Positions 44,210 through 53,237 are shown, numbered from the stretch's first letter. The stretch is 64,000 nt of DNA from Methanoregula sp. (GCF_028712425.1 NZ_JAQTQD010000004.1:34925-98924), one strand, 5' to 3'. Numbers and translations: made by a program. Notes: generated by a model not told the origin, from the letters alone.

Positions 44210-44857
44210 ATGCCAACGATCACCGCACCGGGAAAGTCCGATCGCTACAACGAAGACTTAACTCTCCTCACGCTCTATTCGCTTGCCGGCGAGGAGAGCA
44301 GCGGCTTTCATGCCATCCACCCGCATTTCATCCGTCACCTCGGGCAGGTCATCTTCTCGGAGAAGACAACGCCCTCTGCGGGACGGATGGTCGAGGCTGT
44401 CACGGTCCGGGAACTCACGCCGGCAGAGATGGTCCGGGCCGAACGGGAGCTCTGGATCCACTATCACCAGCAGAAGGCTGACCCGTCGCACGACCGGCTC
44501 TTCGCGGTCTTCTCGGGCCAGCGGATTATCGGTGTGGCCCGGTGCTCGCGGCACGAGGACGGCCTTGAGGTGGATGCGGTCTATGTCCTGGAGGAGTACC
44601 GGCTGCGGGGGTTTGCCCGCTCGGTCATGATCCTCCTCATCGAGGAATGCGGGAGGAACGAGACGCTGTACATGCATTCCAAGACAGAACTGGTCAACTT
44701 CTATGGCAGTCTCGGGTTCCGGCTCATCCCGGAAGTGGAACTCCCGACAAGCATCCGCGACCGGTTCGATTTCGTTTTCGGGGACCTTGACAGCATCCAG
44801 GTCACACCCATGCGGAGGGAGCCGGGAAAGCCTGATGCGGTATCCGGGACACCCTGA
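44210..44857 (+). CDS. GNAT-family N-acetyltransferase
   Basis: 215 residues. A variable N-terminal 60 residues precede a GNAT domain: ELWIHYHQQKADPSHDRLFAV, VARCSRHEDGLEVDAVYVL, acetyl-CoA loop YRLRGFARSVM, and LVNFYGSLGFRLIPE. This domain is clearly related to the GNAT domain fused to the histidine kinase at 51351, sharing IARC-like, HPDGLEVD-like and C-terminal PMRR segments. The substrate is unknown. Confidence 0.85.
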   Translation: MPTITAPGKSDRYNEDLTLLTLYSLAGEESSGFHAIHPHFIRHLGQVIFSEKTTPSAGRMVEAVTVRELTPAEMVRAERELWIHYHQQKADPSHDRLFAVFSGQRIIGVARCSRHEDGLEVDAVYVLEEYRLRGFARSVMILLIEECGRNETLYMHSKTELVNFYGSLGFRLIPEVELPTSIRDRFDFVFGDLDSIQVTPMRREPGKPDAVSGTP

Positions 44858-44913
44858 AAATTATCGTTCGTTTAATCAAGTCTTGTTTTCAGGGGAACGG
44901 CTTGCCTTTTCTG

Positions 44914-45921
44914 TCACGCCTTCTGGATGATGAACTGGCCTTTCCTCAGGTGGGTGACATCCTCAACGGTCTCCATCGCGCCGGTTACCGTTCCCGTGGT
45001 ATCCCGGATCAGCGACGCTGTAACGCGGAGCCATCTCCCCCCGCCATGCATATCCGGGAAGAAGTCCGTGCACTCTACTCTGCCGTCCGTCCCGTCACCT
45101 GGCGCACCCATGCCGCTGAACTGGCGGGCGATCATTTCCACATTGCCATCAACCACCAGGTCAATCAGGCACACCCGGGGCAGGGAGTAGAACGCTTTCC
45201 AGTGGTCGCTTGTCCCCACGACATCCTCAGCCTTGATCCCGGTGAGGATCTCCAGGGCCCGGTCCCAGTATACGACCTTGTGGTTCTTGTCGATGAAGAA
45301 CCGGGGAGTTGTCGGGATCTGGAAGAGCGTACGGAGGAGCCGGTCGCGCTCCTCGGATGCGCGGCGGGCGATCGTGCGTTCGGTGGTGTCCTCCAGGATA
45401 AGAGTTATTCCAAAGGACCCGTTCTCCAGGGTTGTCGGGATGAACCTTCCCTCAAAATACACCTCTCTGCCGTTATGGGAGACGGTGATCTCCTTTTTCC
45501 ACAGGGGCCCGCCGGCAAGGAGAGCGACTATCTCGCGCTCGTCCTCGGGAGAGAGCAGGGGAAACGGGAGGGCGCTGAGCCGGGTATTGAGGACTGCTTC
45601 TCTTGTCACACCGGCAAACATACAGAATGAACTGCTGGCCTGGATGATCCGGAGATCGTTGTCAAGGACGATGATGAGTTCCTTTGCATGGTTTAAGAGG
45701 TCCGAGACCGGGACGCGGTGTGAGAGGGTATAGAGTTTGGCATTTCCAACATGGCGGACGTCAAGCTGCCCGGCAGTTGTCATGACCTCGGCATACTTTG
45801 CCACGGAATTACGGCTCATGTTCACGGCAGCGGAGATCTCCTTGATACTCATGCCAAGGGGATGATCTTTCAACACGGCGCGGATCCGTGCGGCTTCATC
45901 TGTACTCTGAATGTCTCCCAT
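44914..45921 (-). CDS. HTH-PAS sensory transcription regulator
   Basis: 335 residues from the ATG at 45921 (GGGGAC before it; a GTG at 45939 is possible). The N-terminal winged helix (about 5-65: IKEISAAVNMSRNSVAKYAE, TLSHRVP) precedes two PAS domains (about 72-190 and 200-320) with FCMFAGVTREAVL and DRALEILTGIKAEDVVG. No kinase or receiver domain follows, so it looks like a one-component regulator, a type frequent in Methanomicrobiales. The ligand is unknown. Confidence 0.82.
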   Translation of the reverse strand: MGDIQSTDEAARIRAVLKDHPLGMSIKEISAAVNMSRNSVAKYAEVMTTAGQLDVRHVGNAKLYTLSHRVPVSDLLNHAKELIIVLDNDLRIIQASSSFCMFAGVTREAVLNTRLSALPFPLLSPEDEREIVALLAGGPLWKKEITVSHNGREVYFEGRFIPTTLENGSFGITLILEDTTERTIARRASEERDRLLRTLFQIPTTPRFFIDKNHKVVYWDRALEILTGIKAEDVVGTSDHWKAFYSLPRVCLIDLVVDGNVEMIARQFSGMGAPGDGTDGRVECTDFFPDMHGGGRWLRVTASLIRDTTGTVTGAMETVEDVTHLRKGQFIIQKA

Positions 45922-46187
45922 CAAATCTGTCCCCTGCACAGATCGGCTGCTATTGTGAAAGATATGTAATAACGCTTATTTAGTGGCTGTGATATACATA
46001 GATATCGTGCATAGTGTTTGTGCACTAGCGCACAGCATACCGGTCAGATGGGCAGTACCTGCCTTTTTCATGGATGATATACACACCTCTGAACCATATC
46101 ACCAGGTACCAGGACTGATCCCATCACTCTTTCTCACCATTTCATTTTCCCTGAAATAATCCGGATGCGGAATTATCCGTCTGCCTC

Positions 46188-47018
46188 TCACTCCCCGACA
46201 AGGCGTCGCGCAAAGAGGCAGAGCCTGTCAAGGCTCACCTGAATCTCGGTTTCTGTGCAGCGAAGAGCGACTACGTAGAGCAGGACCAGGGCGTTATCCA
46301 GCTGGAGACTGTACGCCCTTTCCTTGTCCGTAGAGTCAGGAAGGGGGAAGAAAAGCAGGTGCTGTTCTTCTGCGGAAAAGACCGGGTACTCACCGGGAAC
46401 GGATTCTTTTTCACCCATGCGGCCTGCCTGGAAGGAGATGATCGCAAAAGCCTGTGCCAACAGGTGGGGAGCAGTCCCGGCTGCAACCTCCGGCACCGTT
46501 GAAGCGAGCCTGCCGGACTCATCATATTCCCCCTCTGAAAACCGGATAAAGATCCTGGCAGCCGCAAGCGCGAGCGCGGGAGAGACCGCGGGCATTTCCG
46601 CAAGAATGCGGGCCTGGTACTTTCCCAGCGGCTCATCGGAAGATAATGCCGCAGGTCTGCCCATCCCGGCACTGAAACGACGTTTCAGCCTGAAAAGGAG
46701 GACCGTCAGTCCTGCAGCATAGAGAAGCTGGAGTACAGCCCCAGCCGCAGCCTCGATGGGGGTGGCCAGAAAAACGATGCCGTAAATCGGGGTCGAGAGC
46801 GCAACGATATCCTTCCGCGGCCGGATCCAGGCAAGGTATGCAAGGATGAACGAACTGATCGTGCAGCCGATCGAGACGTACTGGAAATCAACTGGGTATC
46901 CCGCGCTCCAGAAGAGTATCCCGACACCCGTCACGCCAAATGCGATGATCGGCACGGCCGCTTCGAAATATCGTCCTGCACCCTGGGAGGGAGCCCCTTC
47001 AGAATCTGTCGTAGACAT
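46188..47018 (-). CDS. Membrane protein of unknown function
   Basis: 276 residues from the ATG at 47018, preceded by GGGGAA. After a polar start come about four hydrophobic segments (20-130), then a cytosolic helical domain of about 150 residues ending LCLFARRLVGE. It is the last of three close minus-strand genes: fdhC-like, OB-fold membrane protein, this one. Neighbourhood suggests a link to formate transport or envelope function, but no motif confirms it. Confidence 0.65.
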   Translation of the reverse strand: MSTTDSEGAPSQGAGRYFEAAVPIIAFGVTGVGILFWSAGYPVDFQYVSIGCTISSFILAYLAWIRPRKDIVALSTPIYGIVFLATPIEAAAGAVLQLLYAAGLTVLLFRLKRRFSAGMGRPAALSSDEPLGKYQARILAEMPAVSPALALAAARIFIRFSEGEYDESGRLASTVPEVAAGTAPHLLAQAFAIISFQAGRMGEKESVPGEYPVFSAEEQHLLFFPLPDSTDKERAYSLQLDNALVLLYVVALRCTETEIQVSLDRLCLFARRLVGE

Positions 47019-47056
47019 GGAAAATTCCCCTGGCTGCCTGACAATCCCGGATTTTT

Positions 47057-47569
47057 CTAATTCCCCGGTTTCTTTCCCGTCTTCCTGATGGAGACACAAT
47101 TAATGATGGGATCACCGGTGACGATATACCGCCGGATGACCTGGCCGAGGACCTCGACGATATCATTGACCTTGATATCTTCTTCAGGATTCGTGAACAT
47201 CTTGACCGGAATTGCACCGGTCCGGTCGGCAACAGAATACTGCGGACGGTTCAGGAACTGGAAGCGGGCGTGTTCAACAACACCTTCGATCCGGACGATC
47301 TTGCCGATCATGCTCTCGTTGATCAGTCTCACGCGGACGGTTTTTGCCTGCCGTTCATACTCCGGCCTCAGATCAGCATATTGCCGCTGGCTCATGTAGT
47401 TGAGAGCAACGGGAAGGATGATCAGCATAAAAAGGACCGGAACAAGCCAGATCAGGTGTGACCTGACTGCCGGACTGTATATTGAGGCGATTATTACGAG
47501 TATAGTAAAGATTACAAAGACCGCAATTGCGAGAATTGAGACCTTTACATCAACATTTCCGATCTTCAT
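47057..47569 (-). CDS. Membrane protein with OB-fold domain
   Basis: 170 residues. Two hydrophobic segments (about 10-30 and 38-58) are followed by a soluble domain (about 75-165) with the alternating beta pattern of an OB fold: GKIVRIEGVVEHARF, GAIPVKMF, DIVEVLGQVIRRYI. Such domains bind nucleic acid or oligosaccharide, or serve as protein adaptors. It lies 23 bp after the fdhC-like gene. Confidence 0.65.
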   Translation of the reverse strand: MKIGNVDVKVSILAIAVFVIFTILVIIASIYSPAVRSHLIWLVPVLFMLIILPVALNYMSQRQYADLRPEYERQAKTVRVRLINESMIGKIVRIEGVVEHARFQFLNRPQYSVADRTGAIPVKMFTNPEEDIKVNDIVEVLGQVIRRYIVTGDPIINCVSIRKTGKKPGN

Positions 47570-47592
47570 CGAAAAATGTTATGATTAAGGAT

Positions 47593-48471
47593 CTACTTCA
47601 GCGCTGCGATCTCTTTCCGGAATGCGACCCAGTAGATCACACCAACGAAGAGCAGGCCTCCGACGATGTTACCGAGCGTAACCGGTATGACGTTCGCAGT
47701 CCACATCGTGACCCAGTTGACACTTGCAACGATCTTGGTGGGATCTGTAACAAAACCCTGCGCGAAGATACCCGCGGGGATAAAGTACATGTTCGCGACC
47801 GAGTGTTCGAATCCGCTGGAAACGAAGGCCATGATCGGGAACCAGATACCGAAGAACTTGCCGACCGCGTCATCTGCACAGATACCGAGCAGGATGGCGA
47901 GGTTGACGAGCCAGTTGCACGCAATGCCCTTGAGGAACGCAGACCAGAAGCCCATAAGGCCGACATATGCGGTCTTGGCCTTGGCAATCGCAATGGCGCG
48001 TGTACCAAAGGCTGTCAGGGTACCGACACCTGCTGCATCGAAGCTGACGAACGGCCCGTTTGCCATGATGTAGGCAAAGACAACCGATCCGATGAAGTTC
48101 CCGATGTATACCCAGAGCCACAGGTTCAGGACCTGGGTCCAGGTGACCTTGTGGACGAACGCGGCCATCGGGGCGAGCATTGCGTCGCCCGTGAAGAGCT
48201 CAGCACCGGTAAGCACGGTGATAATAAGCCCAACAGGGAACACAGCACCCAGGATTAACTGGGCAAAACCGGCACTTGCCGTGCCGAATGCAAGCGCTGG
48301 ATCGCTTGCCTGAATACCGGTTGAACAGACCGTCGCAAGAGCAGCACCCATGGCGATGTATGCACCGGACATGAATCCACGGAGGACCATGTTCCAGGCC
48401 GGCAGGCCAACTTTGTACTTCCCGGCATCTCCGGCCTTGGCCGTGATAGCTACCGGTGGATGAAACACCAT
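47593..48471 (-). CDS. fdhC: Formate/nitrite transporter family channel, FdhC-like
   Basis: 292 residues from the ATG at 48471 with GAGGTG upstream. A FocA/FdhC pentameric channel with six membrane helices: start MVFHPPVAITAKAG, GAYIAMGAALA, LTGAELFTGD, CNWLVNLAILL and SGFEHSVANMYFIP. In formate-using methanogens FdhC imports formate for formate dehydrogenase. No fdhAB genes are in the window; the two downstream small membrane proteins are probably cotranscribed. Confidence 0.9.
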   Translation of the reverse strand: MVFHPPVAITAKAGDAGKYKVGLPAWNMVLRGFMSGAYIAMGAALATVCSTGIQASDPALAFGTASAGFAQLILGAVFPVGLIITVLTGAELFTGDAMLAPMAAFVHKVTWTQVLNLWLWVYIGNFIGSVVFAYIMANGPFVSFDAAGVGTLTAFGTRAIAIAKAKTAYVGLMGFWSAFLKGIACNWLVNLAILLGICADDAVGKFFGIWFPIMAFVSSGFEHSVANMYFIPAGIFAQGFVTDPTKIVASVNWVTMWTANVIPVTLGNIVGGLLFVGVIYWVAFRKEIAALK

Positions 48472-48925
48472 TTTTTTACACACCTCTGAATCAATCACCT
48501 ATACCAGCAACTGACATTACGGGTCTCGTATAGGTTAAACAGAATCTCGGGTATGTTGTTATTAATAATTTTCGAATCGTTCGCCGTCCGGACAGGGCTC
48601 AGGCAACAGTAATAGTCCTGCAATGTCCGCCGTGGATAGAGAAGAAAAAGGTTTTTCTCGGTATTTTCGTTCAGTAATTCACTTTTGATGGTCTTTTCTC
48701 GGTTATAACGGGAACATGTGGAGGCTTAATCTGGATAGTTTTTTGTTTGCGCGCCCAGAAGCCGGAAAGACATAAACTGGGACGAGCAAACAGGTACAGC
48801 GCCAAGCATTGCTGCTTTTCACTGCATCCGTGCAGTCACTTTTCGTTGGGACCGGGTGTTACAGTAATAAGGTTCAAACAGGAAAAAGGAGAAGACTACT
48901 GCAATACAGGGCTCCATACGGTACC
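48472..48925. promoter_or_regulatory. Divergent promoter region, fdhC and deacetylase-family gene
   Basis: On the minus strand an AT-rich tract AAAATTATTAATAAC (about 48561-48576) is a plausible TATA box for fdhC, about 95 bp before its start, giving a leader near 65 nt. The rest of the stretch holds no gene that I can support. Confidence 0.45.
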
Positions 48926-49969
48926 ATGAAGTGCTCAGCGATAACCGGGGATATCTTTGCCAACCATGACTGCAAAGGGCACAAGGAATGCCATGACCGG
49001 CTGGTCAGCATCCTTGAACGCCTGCCAAAAGGTCTCTTTATCTACCCCCCGGTTCCCGCTACCTTTGAGGAACTTCAGCGGGTGCATGTTCCCGGGTACC
49101 TCACCTGGCTTGAGCGGCAGTGCGTGAAACACGTTGACTTCTGTACGCTCGACGAGTACATCTACACCGGCGGGTATTTCGAGAACAACCAGATCAAGCA
49201 GGGATACCTTGACCAGAACACGTACATCAATCCCTGTTCCTATGAAGTGGCCACCTACGCGGTCGGGTCCGCCATTGCTGCCGTGGACCGGTCGTTTGAC
49301 GGGGAGTGCTGTTTTGCTCTCGTACGCCCCCCGGGCCATCACGCAGAGGCGGACCGGGCAATGGGGTTCTGCCTCCTGAATAACGCCGCGGTGGCTGCCG
49401 CCCATGCGCTGCAGCAGGTCGACCGCGTTGCGATCATCGACTGGGATGCCCACCACGGCAACGGAACACAGAATATTTTTTACTCCAGCAACAGGGTGCT
49501 CTACTGTTCAACCCACGAGATGGACAATTTTCCTCATACCGGGACCTTACAGGAGATCGGCAGTAACGAAGGCATGGGCTTCAATGTCAATGCCCCCCTT
49601 GTCCACAAGTCCGGTATCGCCGATTATTACGCGGTCTTCACGGAAGTGATCCTCCCGGCTGTGGAGCGCTTCCGTCCCGACCTTGTCATCGTGTCCGCGG
49701 GACAGGACACCCTGTCCGATGATCCGCAGGAGTGCATGCTCCTTAAGCCCGCAGATATCGGGACGCTCGCAGCGCTGGTCCGTGACGGGAGGGATTGTCC
49801 CCTGGCGTTCGTGCTCGAAGGGGGTTACGGCCCGTCCCAGCCTGAAGCGATCCGCTCGGTATTCGACACACTGGGATCGACAAATCCGGCCCGGGTCCCG
49901 GAGGAGCCGGTCAAAAAAGCCAACCGGAAGACCATCGATCTCTTAAAAAAGCTCCATAACCTCCCGTGA
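48926..49969 (+). CDS. Histone deacetylase / acetylpolyamine amidohydrolase family protein
   Basis: 347 residues from the ATG at 48926. Active-site motifs are RPPGHHAEADRAMGFC (paired His), IIDWDAHHGNGTQ (Asp and His for zinc), SAGQDTLSDDP (second zinc Asp) and VLEGGYG. Archaeal and bacterial members hydrolyse acetylated lysine, polyamines or similar amides. The real substrate is unknown. The frame extends upstream but that part is not protein-like. Confidence 0.9.
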   Translation: MKCSAITGDIFANHDCKGHKECHDRLVSILERLPKGLFIYPPVPATFEELQRVHVPGYLTWLERQCVKHVDFCTLDEYIYTGGYFENNQIKQGYLDQNTYINPCSYEVATYAVGSAIAAVDRSFDGECCFALVRPPGHHAEADRAMGFCLLNNAAVAAAHALQQVDRVAIIDWDAHHGNGTQNIFYSSNRVLYCSTHEMDNFPHTGTLQEIGSNEGMGFNVNAPLVHKSGIADYYAVFTEVILPAVERFRPDLVIVSAGQDTLSDDPQECMLLKPADIGTLAALVRDGRDCPLAFVLEGGYGPSQPEAIRSVFDTLGSTNPARVPEEPVKKANRKTIDLLKKLHNLP

Positions 49970-50069
49970 ACGAGTTGGGACGGGCAGATCGTGGATGCAA
50001 CTGTCACATGAGGAACACGAAAAGCAAATCCCGGCAAAAAACCGTTAAACAGATGAAGGGAACGGGACA

Positions 50070-50528
50070 ATGAAAACTATGGACCGGAAAATCCTGATCC
50101 TGGCCGGTGCCGGGATAATCCTCACGATTGTCGCATCCTACATCAGTATCTACGCTGGCGGCGTTGTCCTTGTCCTTGTTGCAGTTATTGCCATGTCTCT
50201 CTTCATCATGCAGGATACAAAGAACCTGCCCGACATTGTCGTTGAACTGAAGGATGATGCAAAGGGGATCATCATCCGGAATTCCGGCAATGCCGATGCC
50301 GTAAACGTCCACGTCTCGCTTGTCCCGGTCAATATTGAGTATTGCATCCAGGCACTTGCCGCCGACCAGGTCAACGAGTACCCGCTGGAGGCGATGCTTC
50401 CGGAGGCAAAGGCTGTTGCAAGCTTCGAGAACGTGATGGGGGGCGCCTTCTTACGGACCTATGATCTCTCGGCACGGGGTTCGTACGATCCCCTTAAACC
50501 AATGATCCCTCTCTTCCGTCACAAGTAA
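50070..50528 (+). CDS. Small membrane protein with extracellular beta domain
   Basis: 152 residues, with a ribosome site in GGGAACGGGAC before the ATG. Two hydrophobic segments near the N-terminus (about 8-27 and 29-46) precede a 100-residue beta-rich domain (KGIIIRNSGNADAVNVHVSL) reminiscent of CARDB-like domains. Function unknown. Confidence 0.65.
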   Translation: MKTMDRKILILAGAGIILTIVASYISIYAGGVVLVLVAVIAMSLFIMQDTKNLPDIVVELKDDAKGIIIRNSGNADAVNVHVSLVPVNIEYCIQALAADQVNEYPLEAMLPEAKAVASFENVMGGAFLRTYDLSARGSYDPLKPMIPLFRHK

Positions 50529-50544
50529 CAGGGACGTCCCGCAT

Positions 50545-50560
50545 TCATTTTTTTTAATTA
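50545..50560 (+). terminator. Oligo-T tract
   Basis: A run of eight T (CATTTTTTTTAATT) about 20 bp after the stop at 50528, as expected for archaeal termination. Confidence 0.5.
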
Positions 50561-50589
50561 TGCTCCTCTGTAGAATCTCTCCTTCCAGA

Positions 50590-50745
50590 TGATTGACCCC
50601 CCTTGCGCCTCCGACAGGTCATCAGACCTGGAGGATGAGAAGATTTCCCTTTGGGAAATCTTCGAACTTCCCCTGACTCGAAGAACCTTGCAGGTTCTTC
50701 TCGTGTCTCATCTCTGATGAGATTCAACACCCCCCAAAGGGGGCG
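50590..50745. repeat. Hairpin cluster
   Basis: In order: CAGGTC/GACCTG (about 50612-50630), GAAGATTTCC with its ten-base complement (about 50639-50663), GAAGAACC/GGTTCTTC (50680-50700), linker TCGTGTCT, CTCATC/GATGAG (50707-50721), and a C5/G5 hairpin (about 50731-50745). The linkers match copies I and III of the dispersed element while the stems differ yet stay complementary. Confidence 0.8.
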
Positions 50746-50855
50746 GGGGGGCAGGCGATGCCTCTGTATTACCTGAAATGGATACTTTTACAAAGCGTTG
50801 TCTCGTATAAGAAATTGATGCCGCCGCGGGGTGCCCTTCGGGAAGGTAATCGTCG

Positions 50856-51171
50856 CATCAGCGAGGATTAGCTGGAGAAGGCATCAGCCTTCGACTTTGG
50901 CAGCGGCCGTTCATCTCAACCGGGGGTATGGGGGCATCAGCGAGGATTACCTGGAGAAGGCATCAGCCTTCGACTTTGGCGGCGGCCGTTCATCTCAACC
51001 TGGGGTATGGGGGCATCAGCGAGGATTACCTGGAGAAGGCATCAGCCTTCGACTATGGCGGCGGCCGTTCATCTCAACCGGGGGTATAGGGGCATCAGCG
51101 AGGATTACCTGGAGAAGGCATCAGCCTTCGACTTTGGCAGCGGCCGTTCATCTCAACCTGGGGTATGGGGG
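50856..51171. repeat. 79-bp tandem repeat, four copies
   Basis: Units start at 50856, 50935, 51014 and 51093 and are more than 90 percent alike, followed by a partial CATCAGC. Each has a perfect hairpin GAAGGC/GCCTTC with loop ATCA. As 79 is not a multiple of three, no frame is conserved, so it is non-coding. There are no unique spacers, so it is not CRISPR. Confidence 0.92.
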
Positions 51172-51350
51172 CATCAGCCCCCATCATTACTTCAAAGATT
51201 TTCCACAGAGCAAAAAAAACTGGGGAATCAAGGAGGCTTGTCCTCTTAGGCTGGCTCTTGGTCTGAGGAGAGTGGGTGTCACACTCGTACTTCAGTCGAG
51301 TATGTTGAGGGAAGGATTTTTTCAGAGCTTTTAATTATATTTCTCTGCGG
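51172..51350. other. Intergenic remainder
   Basis: Holds CACACTCGTACTTCAGTCGA followed by GTATG and a T-run near 51319-51324. This could serve as the end of the tandem-repeat region or of the kinase gene on the minus strand. No gene is supported. Confidence 0.3.
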
Positions 51351-53237
51351 TCAGAGCCCGGCCTTCCGCCGCATGGGGAGAACCTCGGCCCCCTCCAGAT
51401 TGCCGGCAGCCCACGTGTATCGTTCGCGGATCGCCGGGGGAAGCAGGGTTTCCGGTATGGGCTCAAAGCCGTAATGGTGGTAGAATCCTTCAAGATGGCG
51501 GACTGCGTACATGAAGAGGTCGTCATTATGGCAGGCCTCCACCAGCGCGCCAACGACAATGCGGGAGTATCCCTTCTTCCGGAATGAGGCCGGTGTAAAG
51601 ACGCCGTCCACCTCAAGCCCGTCCGGGTGCCGCCGGCAGCGGGCAATGGAGACCAGTTCACCGGACTGGTATACGCCGAAAATACGGTCCACCGCGGGAT
51701 CGCCGCTGGTGTCATGGTACTCCTTCCAGATTTCATCGGCAAGAGAGAATTCGCCTGCGAGCAATTCCCGTCCCACCGGGCCCCCCTTCTCATCGGGAGA
51801 TGTGTACCGCTGGGGCACCGCAATCCTGGTGACAGCGTTTTCTATCCGGTACCCTTCGGGGGGGACCAGGATCTCAAACCGTGCACCTTTGCGGTACTCC
51901 CCCGTCTCGCGAAGGGTCATGCCGGTCAGGGATACAATCTCTGCGGCGAGGAAAAGCCCCCTGCCGTAACTGTCCTCCCGCTGCACGAACAGGGCGTCTT
52001 TCTGATGCTCCGGAATGCCCGTCCCATCGTCCTCGATGATGATGGCGCAGCCCTCAGGCCGGACCTGGTACGTGATGACGATCTTTGTTGCATGCGTTGA
52101 CTCCTGGAGCGAGTTGTGGAGAATGTGGTAGAAGACCGTGGGCAGGTGCGGGTCCGAGAAGGCACAGAGCCGGTCGGTCCATGCATGGAATGTCACGTTC
52201 CTGAACTCAAGGCGATCGGCGGCTGTGGCAATTGCATTCTGCACAGCGATCCATGATGGGGGAGTACCACCGATATCGCGGAACTCGCGGGAGATATCGA
52301 TCTGCCGTGTTATCCCGTCAGCAGCAACCTTCAGGTCTCCAATGTACGCGATGATCTCGGGATCCGAGAACTTCATGACGCCAAACCGGAGCTGGCCGTA
52401 GAGGACAGCAAGTTTCCGGGAGATATCGTGCCTCAGGATGCCGGCAAGCGTGTTGAGGCGGTGGCTGGTCTTCTCCAGCGCGGATGCGGTCATGACCCGG
52501 TCGGTAATATCCCGGATGGATTCGATGGCACCGGCAATGTTCCCGTTTGCATCCAGGAGCGGTGAGGCGGAGAAGCGGAGGTGCATGCCCCGGTCGCCCT
52601 GCATCTGCGGGAGAAATATCTCTGAGATCAGTGTCCCGGATTCGTTTCTTACCTGGGGATATTTTTTCGGGATGTCGCTTCCGTCACCGATGATCAGACC
52701 AGCAAGCATCGGGCGGCGATCGCCATAAAACGCAAGCGCGTACTCGTGATTGCCGCGGTTGAGCATCGAGGCTTTCAGCCGCCCTGTCATAAGCTCCAGT
52801 GCACGGTTCCAGGCAATGATCTTCCCCTCCTTGTCGATGGCAAAGGTAGCATCGGGCAAAAACTCGATGATGTCCTGGAGCTGCTTTTCAGACTGTGCCA
52901 GGTTCCACGACAGGAGCGAGACAACACACCCGACAAGCACGAGGATCGCGCATCGCGTGATGGTGGCGAGGCCGAGCACGAGATCGAGCGGGGCAAAGAG
53001 AATTACCTGCAGGGCAAAGAGAGCTGCGACCAGGAGGGAGAAAGAAAGGCCCCGACGGGGATACCAGTAGGAGGCAAGGATGATGGGGAAGTAGAGCAGG
53101 TGGGAGAGGACTGCCGTGAGCCCGGCAAGGATACCAAAGAGGTTTACGGCAAGGGTGCATGCAGTGACTGTCGAGAGCAGGAGGATACGGTTTTTCTGGG
53201 TGGGATGGGAGATAACGGACAGGTAGGGGATGTTCAT
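51351..53237 (-). CDS. Membrane PAS histidine kinase fused to a GNAT acetyltransferase domain
   Basis: 628 residues. Four to five membrane helices (about 15-110) precede a PAS domain (about 118-240: LPDATFAIDKEGKIIAWNRA), a dimerisation segment with likely phospho-His (LAGILRHDISRKL), and an ATPase domain (about 350-470) with HNSLQ, IIEDDGTGIPE and GRGLFLAAEI. Then comes a GNAT domain (about 490-628): FRKKGYSRIVVGALVEA, GFYHHYGFEPIPE, LPMRRKAGL. A kinase-GNAT fusion is unusual. The GNAT part is a paralogue of the stand-alone enzyme at 44210. It is the last gene of the chemosensory cluster, 94 bp after the REC-kinase gene. Confidence 0.85.
   Translation of the reverse strand: MNIPYLSVISHPTQKNRILLLSTVTACTLAVNLFGILAGLTAVLSHLLYFPIILASYWYPRRGLSFSLLVAALFALQVILFAPLDLVLGLATITRCAILVLVGCVVSLLSWNLAQSEKQLQDIIEFLPDATFAIDKEGKIIAWNRALELMTGRLKASMLNRGNHEYALAFYGDRRPMLAGLIIGDGSDIPKKYPQVRNESGTLISEIFLPQMQGDRGMHLRFSASPLLDANGNIAGAIESIRDITDRVMTASALEKTSHRLNTLAGILRHDISRKLAVLYGQLRFGVMKFSDPEIIAYIGDLKVAADGITRQIDISREFRDIGGTPPSWIAVQNAIATAADRLEFRNVTFHAWTDRLCAFSDPHLPTVFYHILHNSLQESTHATKIVITYQVRPEGCAIIIEDDGTGIPEHQKDALFVQREDSYGRGLFLAAEIVSLTGMTLRETGEYRKGARFEILVPPEGYRIENAVTRIAVPQRYTSPDEKGGPVGRELLAGEFSLADEIWKEYHDTSGDPAVDRIFGVYQSGELVSIARCRRHPDGLEVDGVFTPASFRKKGYSRIVVGALVEACHNDDLFMYAVRHLEGFYHHYGFEPIPETLLPPAIRERYTWAAGNLEGAEVLPMRRKAGL

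Noticed and set aside
50856-51171. CRISPR array
   Set aside because: Units are contiguous and nearly identical over their full 79 bp, with no unique spacers, and no cas genes are near.
50831-51334. Open frame through the 79-bp repeats
   Set aside because: The repeat changes frame each unit; the apparent protein is an artefact of the lack of stops.
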